From Candidatus Poseidoniaceae archaeon (GTDB lineage Archaea; Thermoplasmatota; Poseidoniia; Poseidoniales; Poseidoniaceae): a DNA stretch of 47,528 nucleotides. The DNA lies in assembly GCA_030747785.1 (NCBI GenBank), contig JASLKC010000021.1, forward strand, positions 1-47,528, given 5' to 3'. The notes under the pieces are model-generated. The model was not told where the DNA came from. It was given only the letters and a program-made list of their open reading frames with translations, and did not search any database. Position numbers and translations under genes: made by a program. This document shows, piece by piece, positions 1-7,205 of this stretch (the first letter of the stretch is position 1; the number at the start of each line of letters is the position of its first letter).

Positions 1-2
1 GG

Positions 3-710
3 CCTGCAGTCCACGTAGAATACGGCCTCCCTACTGCGATAAATGCTGGTGACGCTATGTTAGCAATTGCATTCGAAGCAATGGCAGTGGCTGAAGGAAT
101 TGAAAATGAGCAATTACCATTCTTGGTCAAGAGAATTGGAAGAATGGTCCGAAGAGTTTCCGAAGGACAGCAACTCGACATTGAGTTCGAAGACCGCCTT
201 GCGGTTAGTGAGGATGAATATCTAGAGATGATTCGAGGAAAAACAGCGGTTATGTTCCTTACATGTGCTGAGGTCGGAGCTCATCTTGCAGGTGCAGATG
301 AGGAAGTCATTGCTTGTATGCATGATTGGGGACTCGCTGTAGGAATGTGTTTCCAATTGATGGATGATTTGATCGATGTACTCTCAGATTCTGAAACTCT
401 TGGTAAGCCAAGTGGTAGCGATGTAGCTCAAGGAAAAAGGACACTGATGGTCATTCATGCACTATCTCAATCCTCGAGTCCTGCTAAGGATGACCTTCTT
501 GCGGTTCTAGGTAAGAATGAATCCGCCACACCTTCAATGGTCGATGCAGGACACAGAGCACTCGAAGAATTGGGCTCAATAGATTATGCTCGCCGTAAGG
601 CTGAGGCATACCATAGAGAAGCACATGCATGCTTAGATCGTCTAACTGAAGGCCCAGCGCTTGTAGCGCTTAGGGAGTTAACTGATTTCCAATTACAACG
701 TATTAGTTGA
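3..710 (+). CDS. Polyprenyl (geranylgeranyl/farnesyl-type) diphosphate synthase, 5' end missing
   Basis: The gene runs in from before the window; the open frame is already coding at base 3, so the start codon and the first Asp-rich motif are outside. The visible 235 residues begin with a stretch like P-A-V-H-V-E-Y-G-L-P and then INAGDAML, which is typical of trans-prenyl diphosphate synthases. The second Asp-rich motif is present as MDDLIDVLSD, followed by G-K-P-S-G-S-D and a K-R-T-L-M helix. These enzymes condense isopentenyl diphosphate with allylic diphosphates; in archaea they make the C15-C25 chains of ether lipids. Chain length cannot be judged because the residues before the first motif are missing. 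Its 3' end overlaps the convergent MOSC gene by 18 bases. Confidence 0.9.
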   Translation, partial: PAVHVEYGLPTAINAGDAMLAIAFEAMAVAEGIENEQLPFLVKRIGRMVRRVSEGQQLDIEFEDRLAVSEDEYLEMIRGKTAVMFLTCAEVGAHLAGADEEVIACMHDWGLAVGMCFQLMDDLIDVLSDSETLGKPSGSDVAQGKRTLMVIHALSQSSSPAKDDLLAVLGKNESATPSMVDAGHRALEELGSIDYARRKAEAYHREAHACLDRLTEGPALVALRELTDFQLQRIS

Positions 711-1169
711 TACAATTGAAATCGCTTCGCCGACAGAAAGAGTCCCCTCTTGAATTACTTCAGCATACCATCGTGTGCGGTTTGGGATTATCCGGTGCGA
801 AAATATTGCGTAATTATTGTCGATGAAAGAATCTTGAATTGTTCTGCAGGGAGTTGCATCTCTGGTAATTCTTAGAGTAACATCTGATGTTTTCAATACA
901 GTTCCTTCTTTCAACTCATCTCTGTCGATTCCTCGAATCAGAAGATTCTCACCAGTCGTACCACCATCTATGGGGTGGCCTTCTGCCTGGAGTTCTTCCA
1001 TAATTTCGGTGCACAGTAAACATACAGCGCGTTGTGGCCCACCGTGAGATGCACGGTCATTTTGCTTATCACCGATACAACCTTCATTCGTAACTCCTAA
1101 TGAATCAACGCTTGCTTTAGGCACGCCGCCATTCGGGGCAGAAAAAAGGCCCACAATTGAGCCAGTCAT
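693..1169 (-). CDS. MOSC-domain protein
   Basis: This is a 158-residue, single-domain MOSC protein. The family signatures are visible: GDKQNDRASHGGPQRAV near residues 33-49, a TTGENLLIRG stretch near residues 70-80, and the conserved cysteine in DATPCRTI near residue 108. MOSC domains occur in molybdenum-cofactor sulfurases and in stand-alone proteins thought to handle sulfur or Moco; the exact substrate of the short forms is not established. It starts 5 bases after the EF-2 stop codon on the same strand and its GAGTG ribosome-binding site lies inside the EF-2 gene, so it is probably cotranscribed with EF-2. Its end overlaps the convergent prenyl synthase gene. Family assignment is firm, function is not. 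Confidence 0.85.
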   Translation of the reverse strand: MTGSIVGLFSAPNGGVPKASVDSLGVTNEGCIGDKQNDRASHGGPQRAVCLLCTEIMEELQAEGHPIDGGTTGENLLIRGIDRDELKEGTVLKTSDVTLRITRDATPCRTIQDSFIDNNYAIFSHRIIPNRTRWYAEVIQEGTLSVGEAISIVSTNTL

Positions 1170-1174
1170 CTATT

Positions 1175-3382
1175 TCACTCTGCGTAGTAGGATTCCGGGT
1201 TAGGATCGGGCTTGAGTCCCTTCCTGGTTCGGATTTCACCGACTACCTTAGCGAATAATTGCGGAGGCAGTATCTCGAATCCAATGTTTTCGGAGTTCCA
1301 TATCGCACGTCCTTGGGATGCTGCTCTGATGTCATTGGAGAAACCAAAGGTTTCTGCAACAGGCAAAGTACCGATGACTGTAGTTACATCGCCATCAGAT
1401 GGCATGTCTTCGATGATTCCACGTCGATTAGAAATTTCACGGGTGACCTGGCCGAGCCAATCATTTGGTACGCTAACATGTGAGCGCTGCATTGGCTCCA
1501 TAATGACGGTACGTGCTCGAAGCATTGCACCTTTGATTCCGTTTCGAACCGCTGGAATAGTTTGTGCTGGTCCACGGTGAATTGCATCTTCGTGGAGTTT
1601 TGCATCTACTAGGCGAACCATCATTCCCATGACTGGTTCATCAGCGATTGGTCCCTTCTTACAGACTTCATTGAAAGCCTCGATAATGAGTTCACGAGTC
1701 TCGTGAAGTCCTTGGATACCTTTGGTATCATTGACTAGAACATTTGTTCCGAAAATCGAGTAAATCTTTCGCATCTTATCTTTGTCCATGCCTAATTCAC
1801 CGAACTTACGACCTATTTCCTTAGCATCGTTAGGGCGAACGTTTCCATTACCAAAGTGACCATCACGTAGTGCGGCTACTACCTCTGCAGGTAGTGGCTC
1901 ACATTCCATCATGAATCTGTTGTGACGATTTGGCGACTTGCCTTCAAAGCGGTTACCTCTATTGTTGCCTTCGACAGATTCTCTGTAAACGACAATTGGT
2001 GGACTAACCTTGACCTTGATACCTTGCTCCTCTTCTATTCTATATGTTGTAATCTCAAGGTGCAATTCACCCATACCTGCGAGAAGCGCTTCACCAGTTT
2101 CCTGATTTGTGCTTACTTGCAAGGAAGCATCTGCTTTTGCTAGGGAGCGAAGTGCGTCGATGAATTTTGGTAGATCTTTCATACTCTTAGGCTCGACAGC
2201 AACAGTGACCACAGGGTCAGAGTAGTGACGAATGGCCTCGAACGGAGTGAATTCATTATCACGAGAAAGGGTGACACCAGCAGCAGCGGAACGAATTCCG
2301 GTGATTGCTGCAATGTTTCCAGCTACAACAGTTGGCACGGTAATTCTATCTCCACCGACCATCATACTGACTTGTTGTACACGCTCTGACTTTGCACCAC
2401 CGATGGCATAAACTTGCTCACCTTGGCTAATTGAGCCTGAGTAAATACGTCCTACAGCAACTTCACCAGCATGTGGATCCATCCATATCTTAGTGATCAT
2501 CATTGCGAGTTCTGCTTCTGGATCGCAGTTAACCATTGCCTTTCCAATTGGACTTTCAAGATCTCCAGTCCAGATATTAGGGATACGATATGGCTGTGCT
2601 TCAACAGGGCCTGGCAACTTACTTACTGCCATATCGAGTAGAACTTCGTGCACAGGAGCCTTGCTTGCAAGTTCCTTTTGCTGTTCGTTATTACAATACT
2701 CGAAAATATCCGTGAAAGAAATACCGGACTTTGCCATGTATGGGACGGTTATGCCCCAGTTGTGGTAAGCGCTACCGAAAGCTACGGTTCCATCGCCGAC
2801 AGAGACTTGCCATGCTTTCTTCATTTCTTCAGGTGCAAATTGGCGAATCAATTTGTTAACCTTGGTGATAGTCTCCTTGAATCGCTCCATCATGTCTTCA
2901 GGAGTAACTTGTAATTCATTGATCAATCGGTCGACCTTGTTAATGAATAGAACAGGCTTGACCTTTTCCTTGAGTGCTTGTCGAACCACAGTCTCAGTTT
3001 GAGGCATTGGTCCTTCAACTGCACAAGCGAGGATGAAACATCCGTCAACTGCACGCATAGCACGGGTAACGTCGCCACCAAAGTCAACGTGCCCTGGTGT
3101 GTCAATGAGATTGATGAGGTAATCCGTTCCGTCGACTTCGTGCACCATTGATGCCGATGCCGCGTTAATGGTAATTCCACGTGCGCTCTCTTGGTCATCG
3201 AAATCTAGAACTCTACTTTTTCCAGCGAGTTCTTCACTCATCATTCCAGCACCTGCAATCAGGTTATCGGAGAGAGTTGTCTTTCCGTGGTCAATGTGAG
3301 CTGCGATGCATAGGTTACGAATTTGAGGTAGGATATGCATTACCTCAGTCGCCTTCTTGATGTTGTCTTCTTTACGGCCCAT
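1175..3382 (-). CDS. fusA: Translation elongation factor EF-2
   Basis: This is the 735-residue archaeal GTPase that moves tRNA and mRNA through the ribosome. The G domain shows AAHIDHGKTTLSDNL (G1), RGITI (G2), DTPGHVDF (G3) and NKVD (G4). Domain IV carries DAKLHEDAIHRGPAQ, the archaeal/eukaryotic diphthamide loop; the modified histidine should be about residue 602. Length and motifs are full-size, with no break. The ATG is preceded by an AGGTGA ribosome-binding site 6 bases upstream. It follows a desaturase gene by 105 bases instead of following S7 directly, and a perfect hairpin lies in that gap. Dph6, a diphthamide-pathway enzyme, is encoded at 14840-15490. Confidence 0.98.
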   Translation of the reverse strand: MGRKEDNIKKATEVMHILPQIRNLCIAAHIDHGKTTLSDNLIAGAGMMSEELAGKSRVLDFDDQESARGITINAASASMVHEVDGTDYLINLIDTPGHVDFGGDVTRAMRAVDGCFILACAVEGPMPQTETVVRQALKEKVKPVLFINKVDRLINELQVTPEDMMERFKETITKVNKLIRQFAPEEMKKAWQVSVGDGTVAFGSAYHNWGITVPYMAKSGISFTDIFEYCNNEQQKELASKAPVHEVLLDMAVSKLPGPVEAQPYRIPNIWTGDLESPIGKAMVNCDPEAELAMMITKIWMDPHAGEVAVGRIYSGSISQGEQVYAIGGAKSERVQQVSMMVGGDRITVPTVVAGNIAAITGIRSAAAGVTLSRDNEFTPFEAIRHYSDPVVTVAVEPKSMKDLPKFIDALRSLAKADASLQVSTNQETGEALLAGMGELHLEITTYRIEEEQGIKVKVSPPIVVYRESVEGNNRGNRFEGKSPNRHNRFMMECEPLPAEVVAALRDGHFGNGNVRPNDAKEIGRKFGELGMDKDKMRKIYSIFGTNVLVNDTKGIQGLHETRELIIEAFNEVCKKGPIADEPVMGMMVRLVDAKLHEDAIHRGPAQTIPAVRNGIKGAMLRARTVIMEPMQRSHVSVPNDWLGQVTREISNRRGIIEDMPSDGDVTTVIGTLPVAETFGFSNDIRAASQGRAIWNSENIGFEILPPQLFAKVVGEIRTRKGLKPDPNPESYYAE

Positions 3383-3439
3383 GCTGAATCACCTGACTCT
3401 CGTCGCCCTTCGCCACCTTCAAGGGGTTTATGAAATCGA

Positions 3440-3454
3440 CTCCCCGTAGGGGAG
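3440..3454. terminator. Perfect GC-rich hairpin between desaturase and EF-2
   Basis: CTCCCC and GGGGAG form a perfect 6-base-pair stem with a GTA loop. It lies 33 bases after the desaturase stop codon and 58 bases before the EF-2 start. On the minus strand it is followed by GTCGATTTCATAAA, which is only weakly T-rich and could instead contain a TATA-like element for EF-2. It may end desaturase transcripts, or it may sit in the EF-2 leader or promoter; sequence alone does not decide. Confidence 0.45.
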
Positions 3455-3487
3455 GATATTCGCTGTGCTGGTCTGATTGTAAGTAGT

Positions 3488-4630
3488 TCAGGCCATACTT
3501 ACAATGCCAATATTCATCTCCGCAAATATGGCCTTCATGTCCCGATTTAGTGTTTCAAGTCTAACTCTCATTTCAGAAATTCTTACTTTGATAACTTCCT
3601 TGGAATTTTCCATTGCTACTTTGAGGTCTTCTTTCGCCTTATGTATCTCAAACATACATGTTCGTAGAGCATCTCGACATTGATTGTGACGTTTCTCAAA
3701 TAATGTCGTATCAACATTTTCCTTTGCCAACATTTCCTTGCAACGTTTGAATTGGGTATCGATTTTGGCTATTTCTATGGAGTGCTTTGGCGTACGCTTT
3801 AGATTGGATTTTAGATGCACTAATCGGAATGCATTGATCCACCACTTTGAAGGGTCCACATGGAACCACTTGTGGCCATTTCGGTAATCGGCCTGGAAGG
3901 TGTGGTGGAAGTTATGGTATCCTTCACCGAAGGTTAAGAAGGCTAACCAGAATGAGTCACGGCTCGAGTTATCATCTGAATATGGCTGAGTTCCCCAAAT
4001 ATGTGCAGCAGAATTAATCAAAAATGTGCCATGATGAACAAATACAGTTCTTGCGAGTCCTCCCCATACAAAGCAACCTACTGCAACGGCGAGTCCACCC
4101 CACAGATAGCCTAGCAGAGCAGGTAGTACAAATCCAGATAATGCGCCAATTAGGAAAATATTCCTATGTTGCCAGCGTAGTATTTTACTCGCGTTTAAAT
4201 CTTTTACATTTGCAAAATCATTTGAATGAATATCTTCGTCTATCATTACCCACCCCATATGGGAATACCAGAACCCACGAGATGCGCTATATGGGTCTTC
4301 TAATGAATCGGTTTTTCGGTGGTGGTTACGGTGGTCGCTTGACCACTCGATTACCGAGTTTTGGAATGCCCCTGCTCCAAATATTGCATAGAATAGAACA
4401 AGAGGCCAACTCGCATCATGTGACCGATGACTGAATAGTCGATGATATCCTACAGTAATTGAGAGGCCACAAGCAAAATACATTGCAATAAAGATGACAA
4501 ATTCTCCCCATCCTGGCGGCCCGAGATAGAGCCAATGTGCAATGATGCCTACTACGGCGAAAAATGGAACCAATACTAGAAAACTTGAGTTCAGCCAGTT
4601 GATTTTTGAAAGACTCCCTACCTCGTCCAT
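3488..4630 (-). CDS. Delta-9-type fatty acyl desaturase with C-terminal coiled coil
   Basis: This 380-residue membrane di-iron enzyme has all three histidine boxes of the acyl-CoA/acyl-lipid delta-9 desaturase family: HRLFSH (63-68), HRNHH (100-104) and HNFHH (239-243), plus the typical NSAAHIWGTQPY segment (206-217). Hydrophobic segments lie near 15-35, 42-60, 76-95 and 155-195. Such enzymes use O2 to put a cis double bond into a saturated acyl chain. Residues about 285-370 are an added charged helical region with Lys/Glu heptads, probably a coiled coil, not part of the catalytic core. The gene sits between S7 and EF-2, where archaea normally have nothing. Inverted repeats on both sides suggest its own control. 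A fatty-acid desaturase in an ether-lipid archaeon is unexpected, and transfer from bacteria is likely but inferred. Confidence 0.93.
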   Translation of the reverse strand: MDEVGSLSKINWLNSSFLVLVPFFAVVGIIAHWLYLGPPGWGEFVIFIAMYFACGLSITVGYHRLFSHRSHDASWPLVLFYAIFGAGAFQNSVIEWSSDHRNHHRKTDSLEDPYSASRGFWYSHMGWVMIDEDIHSNDFANVKDLNASKILRWQHRNIFLIGALSGFVLPALLGYLWGGLAVAVGCFVWGGLARTVFVHHGTFLINSAAHIWGTQPYSDDNSSRDSFWLAFLTFGEGYHNFHHTFQADYRNGHKWFHVDPSKWWINAFRLVHLKSNLKRTPKHSIEIAKIDTQFKRCKEMLAKENVDTTLFEKRHNQCRDALRTCMFEIHKAKEDLKVAMENSKEVIKVRISEMRVRLETLNRDMKAIFAEMNIGIVSMA

Positions 4631-4654
4631 ATCGAGCGCGTTTTAACGAACCCT

Positions 4655-4704
4655 CTTGACCATATGGGTCAAGTGATATTGTCAGCAGTACCTTTTGGGA
4701 CAAT
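4655..4704. promoter_or_regulatory. Two adjacent inverted repeats between S7 and the desaturase
   Basis: The 80-base gap holds two perfect inverted repeats. CTTGACC (4655-4661) pairs with GGTCAAG (4667-4673) around a 5-base centre, and ATTGTC (4678-4683) pairs with GACAAT (4699-4704) around 15 bases. Read on the minus strand, the second comes first after the S7 stop codon and could mark transcript termination. The first lies 25 bases before the desaturase start, where a repressor site would be expected. No factor can be named. Confidence 0.4.
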
Positions 4705-4710
4705 ATGTAA

Positions 4711-5349
4711 TCAGCGAGCACTTGAAGCAATGCGCTGAACTTCTTCTTTCTTCGCAACAGCGAAGGAAGTAACGTCTCCCTTGGAAGCCTTGGATAATTC
4801 ATTTACAATACATTGCTTCAGGGTGCGCTTGGACTTGGATGTTCCTTGCTGAGCACCCTTTGCAAGATTTGCAAGTGCTACATCTAGGCGTCGTGACGGA
4901 GAACTGTCAACAGCCTTTGGTTGGGATACTGCACCGAATTTGATTCGAGTGATCTCTTCCATTGGAGCTGCAAAGCAGATAGCATCAACAAGTGCCTGTA
5001 GTGGATTTTCTCCACTTCGCTCTCCAATTTCATCAAGCGCTTCTTCGAAAGCCTTCATTGCACCTTGCTTCTTACCGGTATATTTGCCAGTACGCATGAG
5101 TTTGTTGATGAAACGCTCGACGACGGATAGGCGCGCCTTTCCAAACCAAGCGTTAGCATGACGGCCACCAGTATGAGGTGTGCCTACGGTGCTGAGGTTG
5201 ATGTATGGTGCAAGTCCAGGGTCTCGACAGACCACTGTAGCTGCATCGTACTTACCGAAAACGAGAGTTCCAATTCCTGCGATAGGACGCACCGGAGGGG
5301 CTTCCTCTTCTGCTTCCTCTGTGGTGGTGACTTCTTCTTCTTCACTCAT
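4711..5349 (-). CDS. rps7: 30S ribosomal protein S7 (uS7)
   Basis: The protein is 212 residues when started at the ATG at 5349, which gives MSEEEE and has a GGAG ribosome-binding site about 8 bases upstream. The open frame reaches back to 5568 but that part overlaps S12 and is not S7-like. The core is recognisable from GRHANAWFGKARLSVVERFINKLMR-type sequence (about residues 70-95), followed by the helix starting NPLQALVDAI and the basic GAVSQPKAVDSSPSRRLDVA region. S7 binds the 3' domain of 16S rRNA and contacts the exit-site tRNA. An acidic N-terminal extension of about 25 residues, rich in Glu and Thr, precedes the core. It lies 13 bases after S12 in the str operon. Confidence 0.96.
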   Translation of the reverse strand: MSEEEEVTTTEEAEEEAPPVRPIAGIGTLVFGKYDAATVVCRDPGLAPYINLSTVGTPHTGGRHANAWFGKARLSVVERFINKLMRTGKYTGKKQGAMKAFEEALDEIGERSGENPLQALVDAICFAAPMEEITRIKFGAVSQPKAVDSSPSRRLDVALANLAKGAQQGTSKSKRTLKQCIVNELSKASKGDVTSFAVAKKEEVQRIASSAR

Positions 5350-5362
5350 CTGAATTTCTCCA

Positions 5363-5791
5363 TCAACGGACTGGCTTCTCTTTTCGGCCACGGACCATCT
5401 CATCGAGTGAGACGCCATTGACCTGAATGACCTTGTATCGGACACCGGGGATATCTCCATAGGAACGTCCCATGCGGCCACCGATACCTTCGACCATGAC
5501 CTCATCGTGTTCGTCGATGAAGTTGATTGCACCATCACCAGGTGCGAATGCTGTGAGTTTGTTACCATTCTTGATCAATGCAATCTTCACAGCCTTACGA
5601 ATTCCAGAATTTGGTTGCTTTGCTTCGATACCGACCTTTTCGATGACGATACCTGTTGCTTGAGTTGAACCTGCAAGCGGGTCGTGGCGTGCACGAGATT
5701 TGAGCATACGCTTCTTGTAACGTCGATCTGACCACCTAAACTTTTGACGGTCCTTTGCCATCTTGCTACCTGCGAACAGTCCACGTCCCAT
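5363..5791 (-). CDS. rps12: 30S ribosomal protein S12 (uS12)
   Basis: This 142-residue protein shows the archaeal/eukaryotic (S23-type) S12 pattern: basic N-terminus [19 protein letters not shown], then [20 protein letters not shown], which contains the [13 protein letters not shown] decoding-site loop, and the [14 protein letters not shown] segment near the end. S12 lines the decoding centre. It is the first gene of the minus-strand ribosomal operon here, with GGAG-type ribosome-binding sequence upstream of the ATG. S7 follows after 13 bases. Rpl30e, NusA and RNA polymerase genes that often precede S12 in archaea are not next to it; a divergent UbiD gene is. Confidence 0.97.
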   Translation of the reverse strand: MGRGLFAGSKMAKDRQKFRWSDRRYKKRMLKSRARHDPLAGSTQATGIVIEKVGIEAKQPNSGIRKAVKIALIKNGNKLTAFAPGDGAINFIDEHDEVMVEGIGGRMGRSYGDIPGVRYKVIQVNGVSLDEMVRGRKEKPVR

Positions 5792-5906
5792 GTATTACAC
5801 TCCAGTGAAGCAACTTGCCGACCTACCTCCCCTATTTCATGATGCCGATGAAAAAGGAGCCTACAAATAGCACACAGCAAAGCATTCTTGGCGTGCCAAT
5901 GTTCAT
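5792..5906. promoter_or_regulatory. Divergent promoter region between S12 operon and UbiD-family gene
   Basis: This 115-base gap separates two divergently read genes and must hold the promoter of the S12-S7 operon and probably that of the UbiD gene. On the minus strand I see the ribosome-binding site GGAGTG close to the S12 ATG and an A/T-rich patch (complement of ATGAAAAAGGAGCC, around 5845-5860) that could carry a TATA element. No clear inverted repeat was found. Precise elements cannot be fixed by eye. Confidence 0.5.
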
Positions 5907-7196
5907 GTGGATTCTCCTTTACGAAGGGGTATGGCCTTCAGAGATTTGCTCGGGGCGGCACGCGTCATAAGCGAGCCTACCAGCGTACTGCATGGTATCT
6001 TTGATGCATCATTCGCTTCTGGTCATGAATTATTATTATTTGACAATGTGATTGAAGCCCCTTCGCATAAAGTGGCGGTAAACCTACTGACTCGACCACG
6101 TTTATGTGAGGCACTTTCTATTGCGCCGGAGGACTTTATTGACCTACTTTGGTGGGCGATGAGCAATCCTGAAGATCCTGAAATGGTAACGGATGCAGCC
6201 GTTCTTGAATGCCGACAAAATGAAGTTGACATCACATTATTTCCCATCCCTCATCATTGGCGAGAAGACCGGGGAAGATACATGTCGGCTAGTGTGATTA
6301 TTGCTGAATACGATGGAGTTCGTAACATGAGTTTTCATCGTCAATTTCTTCGCGACCCCTCACATGTAGTGGCAAGACTAGTCCCACGCCATCTTAGAAC
6401 GATGACAATGTCCGCTCGCGAAAAAGGCGAAAAGGTACCAATCGCAATAATCAATGCTCCAGATCCTGTGGTTCTTTTAGCCGCAGCAATGTCTTTTGAT
6501 CATAATTTTGATGAATTGTCAATCGCCGCTGCATTGCACAATAAAATTCATGGTCGCAAATTAGAATTGGTAACTCTACCCAATGGAATTTCGGCTCCTG
6601 CAAATGCAGAGTATGTCATGTGGGGCTCGATTACCACAGAAGATGATGATGAAGGCCCATATGTTGACATCACTGGGACCGTAGATGAAGTGCGCCAGGA
6701 GCCGGTTATCGAGATTGATGGAGCCTCTCATCGAATGAATCCGATATTCCATGCATTGATACCTGCCGGGTCCGAGCACAAGACACTCATGGGACTTCCA
6801 AGGGCGCCAACAATCAAAGATGCGGTGGGTAAGGTGTGCGAATGCCTTGATGTTCACATGACAGAGGGCGGCGGAGGATGGCTTGCTGCTGTTGTGAAGA
6901 TTAGAGTCAATGCTGAAGGAGATGGCCGTCGTGCAATCGAAGCCGCTTTAGCGGGTCATCGTTCGATGAAAATGGTGACAATTGTCGATGAGGATATCGA
7001 TATTACCGACCCTGTGCGAGTAGAATGGGCTATGATGACTCGTTGGCAACCGGATAGCGATTCAATTATATTGAGCGGTCAGAAAGGAAGCAGTTTAGAT
7101 CCTTCAAGAAATGGAGATGGTCTTACTGCAAAGATAGGCATCGATGCAACAATTCCGTGGGGAGCGGATAAGAAACCGTTCACCTCGGTTCAGTGA
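5907..7196 (+). CDS. UbiD-family prenyl-FMN-dependent decarboxylase (possible anhydromevalonate phosphate decarboxylase)
   Basis: The protein is 429 residues from a GTG at 5907; an ATG eight codons later (MAFRDLL) is an equally good start. The UbiD core is clear: DITLFPIPHHWREDRG, then N140-x4-R145 (NMSFHR), H162 and E203 (FDELSIA), which match the residues that hold metal and prenyl-FMN in UbiD/Fdc1. The motif usually read as AExxxEG is AEYVMWG here, with Trp239 where a Glu is normal, and EGPFGE is EGPYVD. In archaea a short UbiD homologue decarboxylates trans-anhydromevalonate 5-phosphate in the modified mevalonate pathway. That role would fit the nearby prenyl synthase but is inference. 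UbiX is not in the window. Confidence 0.88.
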   Translation: MDSPLRRGMAFRDLLGAARVISEPTSVLHGIFDASFASGHELLLFDNVIEAPSHKVAVNLLTRPRLCEALSIAPEDFIDLLWWAMSNPEDPEMVTDAAVLECRQNEVDITLFPIPHHWREDRGRYMSASVIIAEYDGVRNMSFHRQFLRDPSHVVARLVPRHLRTMTMSAREKGEKVPIAIINAPDPVVLLAAAMSFDHNFDELSIAAALHNKIHGRKLELVTLPNGISAPANAEYVMWGSITTEDDDEGPYVDITGTVDEVRQEPVIEIDGASHRMNPIFHALIPAGSEHKTLMGLPRAPTIKDAVGKVCECLDVHMTEGGGGWLAAVVKIRVNAEGDGRRAIEAALAGHRSMKMVTIVDEDIDITDPVRVEWAMMTRWQPDSDSIILSGQKGSSLDPSRNGDGLTAKIGIDATIPWGADKKPFTSVQ

Positions 7197-7205
7197 GGGA
7201 TTCAC

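Noticed and set aside
5350-5568. N-terminal extension of the S7 reading frame
   Set aside because: It overlaps the S12 gene, has no S7-like sequence, and the ATG at 5349 has a proper ribosome-binding site.
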